A stretch of DNA of 50,459 nucleotides from Paenibacillus cremeus (lineage in GTDB: Bacteria > Bacillota > Bacilli > Paenibacillales > NBRC-103111). The stretch spans positions 1 to 50,459 of the forward strand of contig NZ_VNJI01000053.1 of assembly GCF_007786445.1 (NCBI RefSeq), written 5' to 3'. The notes beneath the pieces are model-generated. The model worked only from the letters and a program-made list of their open reading frames with translations. It searched no databases and had not been told where the DNA came from. Both the position numbers and the translations under genes were made by a program. This document shows, piece after piece, positions 17,639-26,035 of the stretch. Every line of letters begins with the position of its first letter. Position 1 is the stretch's first letter.

Positions 17639-18597
17639 ACAATCTATTAGAAATTAAAGGTCTCAAAAAATATTTTCCGATTAAATCCGGCGGCTTCGGG
17701 CGTACCACGCGCTTTGTCAAGGCGGTCGACGATGTATCTTTTGAGGTAAAGGAAGGCGAAACGCTGGGGATCGTTGGCGAGTCCGGCTGCGGAAAGTCGA
17801 CCACCGGCCGTTCAATCATCCAACTGATTGAGCCATCGGAAGGGACCGTGCTGTTTCAAGGCAAAGACATGACGAAGCTCAAGGGCGGCGAACTGCGCGC
17901 CATGCGCCGCGATTTGCAGATCATTTTCCAGGATCCCTACGCGTCGTTGAACCCTCGGATGACGGTCGGGGCGATTCTCGAGGAGCCGCTGATCATTCAC
18001 GGGCTGGGCTCCGCCGCCGAGCGCAAGCAGCGCGTGCTGGAAATTCTCAATATCGTCGGGCTGACGCCTCATCATTACAACCGCTATCCGCACGAGTTTT
18101 CCGGCGGCCAGCGTCAGCGGATCGGGATCGCCCGGGCGCTGATTACCAGACCTAAGCTGATCGTAGCGGACGAGCCGGTGTCGGCGCTGGACGTTTCGAT
18201 CCAATCGCAGATCCTCAATCTAATGAAAGAACTGCAAGAGCAGTTTAAGCTGACCTACATTTTCATCTCCCACGATTTGTCTGTCGTACGCCATATCAGC
18301 GACCGCGTAGGCGTGATGTATCTCGGTCGCTTGGTGGAGTTGGCAGATAAGCACGAGCTGTACAGCAACCCGCAGCATCCATACACTCAAGCGCTGCTGT
18401 CGGCGGTGCCGCATCCGGATCCGCGCAAAACGCCGGAGCGCATCATCTTGACCGGCGACGTGCCGAGCCCGGCGAATCCGCCTTCGGGCTGCGCCTTCCA
18501 CACGCGCTGCTCCGCTTGCATGGACATCTGCAAGACAGAACGTCCGCAGATGAAGAAAACCAAGGACGGCCATGCTGTGGCATGTCATTTGTATTAA
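17635..18597 (+). CDS. Peptide/glutathione ABC transporter ATPase (DppF-like)
   Basis: 320 residues. Walker A GESGCGKST, signature FSGGQRQRIGIARAL, Walker B LIVADEPVSALDV and the switch His in FISHDLS are intact. The C-terminal cysteine cluster GCAFHTRCSACMDIC is present. The start is GTG at 17635 within a GTGA overlap with the previous stop codon, preceded by AAGGAGG. It pairs with the DppD-like ATPase to drive the permeases encoded on the other strand and ends at a strong terminator. Confidence 0.93.
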   Translation: MNNLLEIKGLKKYFPIKSGGFGRTTRFVKAVDDVSFEVKEGETLGIVGESGCGKSTTGRSIIQLIEPSEGTVLFQGKDMTKLKGGELRAMRRDLQIIFQDPYASLNPRMTVGAILEEPLIIHGLGSAAERKQRVLEILNIVGLTPHHYNRYPHEFSGGQRQRIGIARALITRPKLIVADEPVSALDVSIQSQILNLMKELQEQFKLTYIFISHDLSVVRHISDRVGVMYLGRLVELADKHELYSNPQHPYTQALLSAVPHPDPRKTPERIILTGDVPSPANPPSGCAFHTRCSACMDICKTERPQMKKTKDGHAVACHLY

Positions 18598-18600
18598 AGC

Positions 18601-18651
18601 AACGCCAAAAAGGATCAACCAGACAACATCTGGTTGATCCTTTTTGGCGTT
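18601..18651 (+). terminator. Terminator after the ATPase pair (23-bp perfect stem)
   Basis: Bases 18601-18623 are the exact reverse complement of 18629-18651, with a 5-nt loop (CAACA). The 3' arm contains CCTTTTTGG. It begins 3 nt after the stop codon of the second ATPase gene. The stem is unusually long for a simple terminator. Confidence 0.8.
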
Positions 18652-18660
18652 GTGGGGCGA

Positions 18661-18761
18661 CGCGGAGTTTCCGCGCGTTGCACGTCGGGCTTGGCGCCGC
18701 TGCGGCGCTCCAACGCGGGTTTTCCGCGTTGCATGCCCTATCCCCCGCAGACCTGCGGGGG
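18661..18761. repeat. GC-rich cluster of four short hairpins
   Basis: Four perfect inverted repeats follow each other: CGCGG/CCGCG (18661-18675), GCGCCGC/GCGGCGC (18694-18708), CAACGCGG/CCGCGTTG (18711-18731) and CCCCCGCAG/CTGCGGGGG (18742-18761). The first and third share a diverged direct repeat of the type CCGCG(CG)TTGCA. The block is much richer in GC than its surroundings and lies between the ABC terminator and a small unknown ORF. It may be a dispersed palindromic repeat. Confidence 0.55.
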
Positions 18762-18980
18762 TGGCATCACGACGAACGTCGCGCGGCTCCGCTCGAAATA
18801 TCGATCGCCGACGATGACACCCTCCTCGTTGCAGATTCGAATCAGGCCGCCGTGCAGATAGGTTTTTTGCTCCGCATCTAGGACCATAACATATTCCCCG
18901 AACAAAACCGCGTTGCTGAATTCGCAATCATGCGTTAATACTTTCACACCCGACCCCCAAGTCTGCGTACATGCATCCAC
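18738..18980 (-). CDS. Small protein of unknown function
   Basis: 80 codons from ATG 18980. I do not recognise the family. The sequence looks like real protein: balanced charge, alternating hydrophobics (VKVLTHDCEFSNAVLFGEYV, then GGLIRICNEEGVIVGDRYF). It may start instead at the in-frame GTG of VKVLTHD, which would give a protein beginning VKVLTHDCEF. The Shine-Dalgarno site is weak (AAGG about 11 nt before the ATG). The C-terminal PPPQVCGG runs into the GC hairpin cluster and may not be ancestral. The neighbours give no functional hint. Confidence 0.45.
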   Translation of the reverse strand: MDACTQTWGSGVKVLTHDCEFSNAVLFGEYVMVLDAEQKTYLHGGLIRICNEEGVIVGDRYFERSRATFVVMPPPQVCGG

Positions 18981-19079
18981 ATGGAATATGAACCTTTTTT
19001 AGTCCATCATACCTGTACCTAGACTTCCGGAGCGTCGAATTTTGTCTATCTTTATATAAAATCATTTTTACCAACGGCG

Positions 19080-19610
19080 TCAGCTTAACTCCGCCTCGAG
19101 CTTTTCCACCAAATCGAGAAGCTCCATGGGCGTATTAATCGTGTAATCCGGCTTTTCACTCTCGTCCGCAGGTGTTTTCGGATACCGGGGTGTCCAGGCC
19201 AAATGAACGCTTGTGATGCCAAATTCATTCGCACCTTTGACATCGCGGCTCAGGTTGTTGCCGACCATAATAATGCGGCCGTAATCCGCTTCGCTAAGAT
19301 CAAGGGCACCAACCGCGGCCTTAAACATCCGGCGGTCCGGCTTGCTGACCTTCATGCACTCCGAGTAAATCATCGCGGAAAAACAATCGTATATGCCGTT
19401 TTGGACCAGCATATTTTTGAACGATTGCGCCAGTCCATCGGCCACTAAGGCCAGGGTATATCCACGCTCATATAAGTTTTTGACCATCGTATCGGCGCCC
19501 GGGATCACATTTGCCCTCAAGACGACTTGCTCGTCGTCCCGAATCTCCGTGCCCTCATCAATAATGGTATCGCCGCTATCGAGAAAAATAATCAGCTTTT
19601 TTTCGCTCAT
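19080..19610 (-). CDS. HAD-superfamily hydrolase-like protein
   Basis: 176 residues, a compact HAD domain with a small cap. Motif I is FLDSGDTIID, motif II probably ALVADG, motif III Lys in KVSKPDRRMF, motif IV MVGNNLSRDVKGANEFG. Motif I keeps the nucleophile Asp but has Gly where the general-acid Asp (D-x-D) usually stands, a variant also seen in DxGxT HAD proteins. Start ATG 19610 has AAGGAGAT. It follows the GH30 gene by 78 bp on the same strand with no visible terminator, so it may be the last gene of the glycan operon, perhaps acting on a sugar phosphate; the substrate is unknown. Confidence 0.8.
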   Translation of the reverse strand: MSEKKLIIFLDSGDTIIDEGTEIRDDEQVVLRANVIPGADTMVKNLYERGYTLALVADGLAQSFKNMLVQNGIYDCFSAMIYSECMKVSKPDRRMFKAAVGALDLSEADYGRIIMVGNNLSRDVKGANEFGITSVHLAWTPRYPKTPADESEKPDYTINTPMELLDLVEKLEAELS

Positions 19611-19688
19611 CGTCGCAAATCTCCTTAATAATCAAATTTTGGGTAAACTACAGGTTAATTGGCCGTTCAGAAGGAATTCACAGCTTCA

Positions 19689-21038
19689 TCAATGCTGCTC
19701 TTGTATAAGAAGTGTAGTGATCGATTCTTTATTTGCGATTAATTCATCTGCAAGCTTTCCGCAAAAGCGCAGTCTATACCTAATATCATTTTTCGTTCGG
19801 TTCAATACAACAGCGGCAATGCTTCCATCCGGGTTTTTAAAGGCGGTTACCTCCAAATCTCCGCGATAAGTCGAGTGCCCGATGCGCTTTGCGCCCGGCC
19901 TGATGTATTTGCTGAAATGGCCTAAATAAGTATGGGAAAGCTGTACTTCATACATGTCGTTTTGAACGTCGCACATGATGGGGGCAATGGCTAGATTGTT
20001 GACGTGGTTTGGACCTCCGTCTTTGTCCAGAGCCAAATTCCAATCCATAGCAGCATGCATGCCAGCGTTGAAATTGCCGATCATCTGATGTGCGTACGCT
20101 TGCGCATGATCGAGTTGGTCAATACCCTCGCTTGGAATGTACTCGAATGCGCCTTCGCTGAAAATCAGCTTCTTGCCAGGGAAACATCTTGAAACAAGAG
20201 CCACCGCTTCAAAATGATCCCCCGAATACCAGTGGAACGCCACACCTCCCACATATTTATCGGCCTCTTTATCAGCGAGTGCTTCACTCATACGCTCAAA
20301 CACGCGCTCTTTATTATGATCCCACACCAATATCTGAACATCGTGAGCACCCGCTTCTTCCATGGCCGGACCCAAGTAGTCTCTGACAAACTCCATTTCC
20401 TCTTGACCGCTGTACACACACGAATCCCATTTTTGAGTGGCGTTAGCCTCGTTTTGGACACTAAGCATAGTGATGTTTATACCCATATCCCAGTATGCTT
20501 TAACGTATTTTGCCATATATTGGCCCCACATGGTACGATACTCCGGCAGCAGCTTTCCACCGCCGTTTTTTTGCTTATTCGTTTTCATAAAAGCTGGTGG
20601 CGACCATGGGGAAAGTAAAAACTGCAGTTCTTCTTTTCCGTTTTGCTGCGCCATTCTAACTAGCGGGAGAATATACTCTTCATCCCTTGCCAGCGAAAAC
20701 GTCTTGAGCTCGAAATCGTTCGGGTCCGTTATAGCGGAATAGTTTCCAAGGGCAAAATCGCAGCTGTCCAAATGAAGGCGGCATGTCGTATAACCAATTC
20801 CACTGGAGCCGAAATAGCTCTCAATAATCTCGTGTCGGGATTTTTCACTCATTTTGCTGAGAACGTAGCCAGACGCCTCTGTGAAAGCGCCTCCAAATCC
20901 GATAATCTCTTGGAACTCAACCTGCGGATAAATGTTGACAACTCTGTTTTCTACAGATATGTCGTCCTGAATCCATTGCACGTCCCGCTCGGTTGTTTTT
21001 TTAACTTTTCCGTCATAGGTCGTTGTTATCATTTTCAT
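19689..21038 (-). CDS. GH30-family glycosidase
   Basis: 449 residues, (beta/alpha)8 barrel with short beta flank, like GH30 glucosylceramidase-type enzymes. Early motif IIGFGGAFTEASGYVL is typical. The acid/base Glu is E197 in LSVQNEANA and the nucleophile is E295 in LIFSEGAFEY. The segment LLSPWSPPAFMKTN is also characteristic. No signal peptide, so it is intracellular and should act on oligosaccharides imported by the ABC system encoded upstream. Start ATG 21038 follows AAGGAGATG. Exact specificity (beta-glucosidase, beta-xylosidase, beta-fucosidase or 1,6-glucanase) cannot be told. Confidence 0.92.
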   Translation of the reverse strand: MKMITTTYDGKVKKTTERDVQWIQDDISVENRVVNIYPQVEFQEIIGFGGAFTEASGYVLSKMSEKSRHEIIESYFGSSGIGYTTCRLHLDSCDFALGNYSAITDPNDFELKTFSLARDEEYILPLVRMAQQNGKEELQFLLSPWSPPAFMKTNKQKNGGGKLLPEYRTMWGQYMAKYVKAYWDMGINITMLSVQNEANATQKWDSCVYSGQEEMEFVRDYLGPAMEEAGAHDVQILVWDHNKERVFERMSEALADKEADKYVGGVAFHWYSGDHFEAVALVSRCFPGKKLIFSEGAFEYIPSEGIDQLDHAQAYAHQMIGNFNAGMHAAMDWNLALDKDGGPNHVNNLAIAPIMCDVQNDMYEVQLSHTYLGHFSKYIRPGAKRIGHSTYRGDLEVTAFKNPDGSIAAVVLNRTKNDIRYRLRFCGKLADELIANKESITTLLIQEQH

Positions 21039-21050
21039 ATAATCATCTCC

Positions 21051-21505
21051 TTATAGCTTAAGAAGGACTTTGATTAACGAAGGATCTTGCTTTTCAATGA
21101 GCCGCAATGCTTTCTCATAATCTTGCAATGCAAACTCGTGTATAATCAGATCGGTGCTGCGCGATCGCTTGTGCATTGCCAGACGCCTCCTCGATAGCGG
21201 TAAACCCTTCGCCATTGGTACAGTCCATGGCACGTTCCAAATAATCTTCCTTGGAAATATCGATGATGTGGTCAGCACCAAGCTTCAACCCTAATGCTAA
21301 CCGATTTGGTTGAAAACCAATCAGCACGACTTTGCGAACACCACATACCTTGGCCATTGCTGTCGTCAATAAGCCTATCGGTCCCGGTCCAATGATAGCC
21401 AATGTATCGCCGGGTGTAATTTTAATTTTCTCCAGACCCCTGAATGCAATTGCCGCGGGTTCAATCAAACAGGCCTGTTCAAAAGGAATTTCCGGATAGG
21501 ACCCC
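21051..21505 (-). pseudogene. Decayed zinc-dependent (threonine/sorbitol-type) dehydrogenase
   Basis: The Rossmann part is recognisable from PEIPFEQACLIEPAAIAFRG through GDTLAIIGPGPIGLLTTAMAK to the region after SKEDYLERAMDCTNGEGF. It then jumps, with a frame change near 21150-21170, directly to the C-terminal tail (DLIIHEFALQDYEKALRLIEKQDPSLIKVLLKL). About 100 residues between the two parts and the whole catalytic zinc domain (about 120-150 residues) are missing. The remnant is in the same orientation as GH2 and GH30 and marks a lost redox step in the glycan operon. Confidence 0.85.
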
Positions 21506-21516
21506 CTTTATGACAA

Positions 21517-21657
21517 TCATTCCCCAGACATAATAGCGCCTTCATTTGGCTGGTAATCCGAACCGTTTTCATCACACTTCACGCACCCGTAAATGAAACT
21601 ACGATAGGAATGGTTTCCGATTCCTTCCTTAGGCAAATGAACTGGATAATTGTATAT
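21517..21657 (-). other. Short open stretch, possible C-terminal relic of an unidentified gene
   Basis: The 270 bp between the dehydrogenase relic and the GH2 gene contain no intact gene. One minus-strand frame is open from 21657 to a TGA at 21517 (about 46 codons) with protein-like composition (YPVHLPKEGIGNHSYRSF, then YGCVKCDENGSDYQPNEGA) but no start or ribosome site. In another frame an ATG at 21572 begins MKTVRITSQMKALL, which could be the N-terminus of the decayed dehydrogenase. Both cannot be original; I cannot decide between them. Confidence 0.3.
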
Positions 21658-21771
21658 TTACTTGCCATATCTCTTCCCATACTCATGAAGCGATGTTACG
21701 GATGAGCCTTATGTGTGCAGATGAGGTAATCCGATCTGCTAACGGCGAGCCGCCATTACATCCCATACTTG

Positions 21772-24084
21772 CTATTTGAAAGTGGTTTTCACCGTAATTC
21801 CATAAACCAGTGGCGTAAACAGAGTTTCGCCAGGACCAACCAACTGCATTTTAATGCGGTTTAGTTTCTTAGTTGGATTGATCGAACATGTCTGCCAGCA
21901 GATTTGATAATGCTCCCAATCCTGTTCATAAGTCAGTTCTATGACTCGGAATGCGTTGACTGATATCGGGTTCATACGTGAACCATCGCAAAGCATACTT
22001 GCAGATGAAAAATCAATTCCATTTTTCAATTCAAACAAATCAGTACCACCGTCTTCATAAACAAATTCATAATTCATCACGGGATCGCCATACTTCCCTA
22101 GCGCGGGATATCCCTCGCAATAGGTTACATGCCCGAAGAAAAATACTTCTGAGACCATTTCATTCACAATAACCTCGGCACACTCATAATCCCTTGAGAA
22201 GACAAGCGGCTGCCCCTTCTCCAGGCAGACCGGAATCCGTCCAATGGATTCGATTTTCTGCGGGATCACAGGACCTATGCTTTTTACATAGCTGTGATGA
22301 CCGGCGCGGGACCGGCGGGCTGTGTTTTTCAATACCTGTTCCCAAGCAAATTGCTGCTCGGAGGATTGCAGCAGATTCACCAAGCTCAGGGCTTTCATAT
22401 TGCGGTTGTCGAACGGGAAATTCGGCTCGATGATCTTACAATTGCAAATCAACTGCGCAGGTGCGGAGGACGACATCAACGCAACCGGTGGCGCGGGCTC
22501 GTCGATCAGCCGGAATAAGTCGCTCATTTGATTGTACATTGGCTTTATGTTGCGTTCGTTATCCACCAGTCCATCGCTAAGCTGACCGTCAACAACACCA
22601 GGCAGGCCGCGGTAAAACTGGTAGATATCTTGGAACTGCCACCAGGCGATTCCTGCCAAATTCGGTTCGGGGCTGCGGTTATGCATAAATTTCACGAAAT
22701 CCCGTTTAAATCCGTTGATCAGATTGACATTGTTATGGATAAACCAGCCGCCCCATTCGGTGAAGACCAGAGGTTTGTCCTTAAAACAACGGCAGGCATC
22801 CTCAACCGACAGCGGACGATCGCCGCCGATGTATTTAGGCCGGTATCCATAGGCGTGGTAGGTATAGAAATCGAGGCCCTGCTCATCAAAATAGTTCTTG
22901 GTGTCGTCTATGTCCATACAGTTTGCCGCTGAAACCAATCTTGTCGGATCCAGGTCACGACAGACCTTCTTCCCACGTGACGGATAATCGCCGGCAAAAC
23001 GGCATTCGTTGAACAACAGCCAGAAGATCAGGCAGGCGCGGTTACGGTCGCGGTGAACTGTGCGCGATAAGATTTCCAGCGCCTTTTCTTCCATTCGCCC
23101 GCTGCGAAAATCCGACCACCACAAGCCCGGTTCCTCGCTGACCATAATGCCCATGCGATCGGCAACCTCAAGCGTGTATTCGTTATGCGGATAGTGAACC
23201 AGGCGCACATAATTCGCGCCAAGCTGTTTGATCAAACGGAAGTCACGCTCAATCTGCTCTTTCGAGAGGGTAAACCCTTGATGCTCGCCCCACATTTCAT
23301 GGCGGCAGATTCCTTTCAAAACGGTGTCCTTGCCGTTTAGATAAAATCTTGTTCCGACTGCTTTAAATTCCCGGAATCCGATGGTTTCCGTTTTTCGGTC
23401 GACAATAGCATTGTTTTTCATCACTCTGATTTTCAATTCACAGATATTTGGCAATTCCGGCGACCAAAGCGGCGGCGCGACGGCATGAAAACGGAATGGA
23501 ATCTCATTTCGTCCTTCTTTGATATCGATTCCTGTGTTACCTGATAAATAGACAGAGTTGTTATAAATGATTTCGTAGCAAACATCCGCATTGCAGGGCG
23601 TAAACGGATTTTCAATCCATACCTTCAATTCGCAGTCAGCCGCCGTGTAATCCCCGTTGAAATGCGTAATCCATTGCGTTTCCAAGACATACGCATCGTC
23701 ATAGCAATAAAGGAAAACATCTCTCGAAATGCCGCCGTAGTCTTCCCAACCGCTTGTGGGGCCAAACTCCGCTGTGATGTCTTGCACCAGTACAGTGATA
23801 TGGTTTGTGCCAGTTTTTATGTAATCGGTGATATCGAATTCATAGCGACAGTAGGGGAACATTTCACCGATATCGACCGAATTGACCCATACATGGCCTT
23901 CATAGTGAATTCCCTCAAACCGCAGCACTACTTTTTGATGGGTTGGTAAATTTAAAATCTCAAAGTCTTTTTCATAATACGCATCGCCAACACAATGATA
24001 GCACGATGGGACAGTAATTTTCTGATTTTGTCCGCCCGGGATGTGCCAATCCCATAGGCCGCTTAATAATATCGAAGTCTTCAT
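21772..24084 (-). CDS. GH2-family glycosidase (beta-galactosidase/beta-glucuronidase type)
   Basis: 770 residues. A GH2 sugar-binding jelly roll (about 5-135: LSGLWDWHIPGG ... WEDYGGISRDVFLY), an Ig-like domain (about 150-240, ending TIGFREF) and the TIM barrel (from about 245, GKDTVLKGICRHEMWG) can be followed. The acid/base Glu is E360 in WLLFNECRF and the nucleophile E443 in LVFTEWGGW. No signal peptide, so probably cytoplasmic. Start ATG 24084 follows GAGGGTG. It lies in the ABC-LacI-Gfo/Idh-ThuA operon; the linkage exo-cleaved is not deducible. Confidence 0.93.
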   Translation of the reverse strand: MKTSILLSGLWDWHIPGGQNQKITVPSCYHCVGDAYYEKDFEILNLPTHQKVVLRFEGIHYEGHVWVNSVDIGEMFPYCRYEFDITDYIKTGTNHITVLVQDITAEFGPTSGWEDYGGISRDVFLYCYDDAYVLETQWITHFNGDYTAADCELKVWIENPFTPCNADVCYEIIYNNSVYLSGNTGIDIKEGRNEIPFRFHAVAPPLWSPELPNICELKIRVMKNNAIVDRKTETIGFREFKAVGTRFYLNGKDTVLKGICRHEMWGEHQGFTLSKEQIERDFRLIKQLGANYVRLVHYPHNEYTLEVADRMGIMVSEEPGLWWSDFRSGRMEEKALEILSRTVHRDRNRACLIFWLLFNECRFAGDYPSRGKKVCRDLDPTRLVSAANCMDIDDTKNYFDEQGLDFYTYHAYGYRPKYIGGDRPLSVEDACRCFKDKPLVFTEWGGWFIHNNVNLINGFKRDFVKFMHNRSPEPNLAGIAWWQFQDIYQFYRGLPGVVDGQLSDGLVDNERNIKPMYNQMSDLFRLIDEPAPPVALMSSSAPAQLICNCKIIEPNFPFDNRNMKALSLVNLLQSSEQQFAWEQVLKNTARRSRAGHHSYVKSIGPVIPQKIESIGRIPVCLEKGQPLVFSRDYECAEVIVNEMVSEVFFFGHVTYCEGYPALGKYGDPVMNYEFVYEDGGTDLFELKNGIDFSSASMLCDGSRMNPISVNAFRVIELTYEQDWEHYQICWQTCSINPTKKLNRIKMQLVGPGETLFTPLVYGITVKTTFK

Positions 24085-24125
24085 TTATTTCACCCTCTTT
24101 CCTCATTTTATCTGCCTCCCATAAC

Positions 24126-24170
24126 GTTTGCTAACATAAGCAAACAGCTTCTTTCTCATTGAAAGAAGCT
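24126..24170 (-). promoter_or_regulatory. Tandem intercistronic hairpins upstream of GH2
   Basis: Two perfect stems without T-runs: GTTTGCT/AGCAAAC (24126-24145) and AGCTTCTTTC/GAAAGAAGCT (24146-24170). They lie in the 128-bp gap between the ThuA and GH2 genes of the same operon. They may be RNA processing or stabilising structures that set different mRNA levels on the two sides; termination seems less likely. Confidence 0.5.
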
Positions 24171-24212
24171 CTTAAGCCCGACCCTGAAGACAAGTGAGGG
24201 AGTAAATCATTT

Positions 24213-24932
24213 TTACTTTTTAATTTCCTCAAGAGGCATATGGCGTCCGTAAAAGGTTTTTTCTCTTTGAATCGGAGCTGTCCATTTAACAGCATTGGCA
24301 ATTACGCGATGAACATCTTTGTTGTGATAGGTTGGATATGTCTCGTGGCCTGGCCGGAAATAAAAGATTTTCCCTTGACCGCGACGATAGGTGCATCCGC
24401 TGCGGAACACCTCTCCTCCCTGAAACCAACTGACGAGGATTAATTCCTCCGGTGCGGGAATATCGAAATGCTCTCCGTACATTTCCTCCTCCTCTAACTC
24501 GATAAAGGGTCCAATTCCCTCTACGATCGGATGGGATGGATCTATGACCCATAGTCGCTCTTTCTCATCCGCTTCTCTCCAAAGCAGATCGCAGGAAGTG
24601 CCCATCAATTTGCGGAACAACTTGGAATGATGACCTGAGTGCAGTACGATTAGCCCCATCCCATTATGTACACGGTTACAAATGCGATCAACGACGTGAT
24701 CCTGAAAGCCCTTATGATCTGCGTGTCCCCAATAAATAAGGACATCCGTTTGATCCAGCTTTTCTTGGGTTAAACCATGCTCAGGCTCATTGAAGGTCGC
24801 AAAACTAATCTCAAAGCCATCCTGGCTAATACCGTCAGCAATGGCTCCGTGTATGCCTTTGGGATAGATCCGGGCTACCTTCTCTTTTCTTTGCTCTACA
24901 AGAAATTCGTTCCAAATGGTTACTCTGATCAT
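24213..24932 (-). CDS. ThuA-domain protein (trehalose-utilisation family)
   Basis: 239 residues, a class I glutamine-amidotransferase-like fold. Motifs include TDVLIYWGHADHKGF, GMGLIVLHSGHHSKLFRKLMGT and the C-terminal GQGKIFYFRPGHETYPTYHN. The family is found in trehalose and other glycoside catabolic loci, often beside Gfo/Idh/MocA oxidoreductases as here. Some members are implicated in 3-keto-sugar metabolism. Start ATG 24932 has GGGAGG; the oxidoreductase gene ends 25 bp upstream. Confidence 0.9.
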   Translation of the reverse strand: MIRVTIWNEFLVEQRKEKVARIYPKGIHGAIADGISQDGFEISFATFNEPEHGLTQEKLDQTDVLIYWGHADHKGFQDHVVDRICNRVHNGMGLIVLHSGHHSKLFRKLMGTSCDLLWREADEKERLWVIDPSHPIVEGIGPFIELEEEEMYGEHFDIPAPEELILVSWFQGGEVFRSGCTYRRGQGKIFYFRPGHETYPTYHNKDVHRVIANAVKWTAPIQREKTFYGRHMPLEEIKK

Positions 24933-24957
24933 ATAAGTCCTCCCTTATTATAATCGA

Positions 24958-26022
24958 TTAAAATGATAAACTTCTCGTCACTCCGTCTTCTGATGAGTCT
25001 ATGATCGCTTGCAGCACTTGTTGATTACGGTAACCGTCCATAATTGTCGGGACCGAAGTAGATTTCCTTTGCTCCAAATAATCCACAAAATCCTGCAGCA
25101 TGGGCTTCACCGATTTCTCATCCAAGTGTATGACGGTCTCGGTTAGTTGTAGATTTTCGCCTGCTCTAAGCGTTAAATGAACTTCATTAGGCCGTTCGAC
25201 TGAAATTCGGACCGTACCCAAATCGCCAAATAGGGTAACGTCAAATTGATTGCGTGTACCGATCGCATTTTTATGGGTATAAAAAGACCCCATCACTCCA
25301 CCTTCAAGTACACACTGGAAGCCGGTAAAATCATCCACATCTACTTGGGCATACTCTCCAGTCCGCTTATCCATTCGGCGATCTGTAAACGTACTCATCA
25401 TTCCAGACACCTGCGTAAATTCTCCAACAAAGAAACGTGCCGCATCTACCATATGTGAGCCTATATCCGCTAATATTCCTGATCCGGCCATAGCCTTATT
25501 AAATCGCCATGTGTACTCCTTATTAAACATAGGTGCGTTTTCCTCTTGCAGATAATGTGCAGCGATATGCCGAATACGGCCTAACGTACCATTCGTAACG
25601 AGCTGCTTCACGTATTGAAAGCAAGGTCTGTACCGATATGAAAATCCAATCATGCAGGGGATCGGATTTTTTTCATATAAGCTTACTAATTCGTCAGCCT
25701 CTTCCATGGTTCGGGTAAAAGGCTTCTCAGAAAATATAGGCTTGCCGTATTCAATCGCTAATTTTAAGATGTCAAAATGGAATTTATTCGAGACACCTGA
25801 AATGATAAAGTCGATTTCAGAATCGGCTATAATCGCTTGAAAATCGCTGTATCGCTTCTCAGGTGGTAAATTCAGACGATCCCCAACCTGTTCGACCGCG
25901 TTCGCATTCACATCGCATATGGCGGCAACTTTTGTATTGGTAATTTTCGCAAGATGGTTCATATGGGAAGCGCCGATAGCGCCCAAGCCAATAATGCCTA
26001 CATTCCACGTTTTATTCGTCAT
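24958..26022 (-). CDS. Gfo/Idh/MocA-family NAD(P)-dependent oxidoreductase
   Basis: 354 residues. The N-terminal Rossmann fold carries GIIGLGAIGASHMNHL, and the conserved EKP motif follows (PIFSEKPFTRTMEEADELV). The C-terminal alpha/beta domain includes GSGILADIGSHMVDAARFFVGE, with the typical D-x-x-x-H catalytic pair. Start ATG 26022 follows AAGGGAG. It lies between the LacI regulator and ThuA. A role in sugar oxidation, possibly at C3, followed by ThuA-linked chemistry, is inference from the pairing. Confidence 0.9.
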   Translation of the reverse strand: MTNKTWNVGIIGLGAIGASHMNHLAKITNTKVAAICDVNANAVEQVGDRLNLPPEKRYSDFQAIIADSEIDFIISGVSNKFHFDILKLAIEYGKPIFSEKPFTRTMEEADELVSLYEKNPIPCMIGFSYRYRPCFQYVKQLVTNGTLGRIRHIAAHYLQEENAPMFNKEYTWRFNKAMAGSGILADIGSHMVDAARFFVGEFTQVSGMMSTFTDRRMDKRTGEYAQVDVDDFTGFQCVLEGGVMGSFYTHKNAIGTRNQFDVTLFGDLGTVRISVERPNEVHLTLRAGENLQLTETVIHLDEKSVKPMLQDFVDYLEQRKSTSVPTIMDGYRNQQVLQAIIDSSEDGVTRSLSF

Positions 26023-26035
26023 CCTGCTCTCTCCC

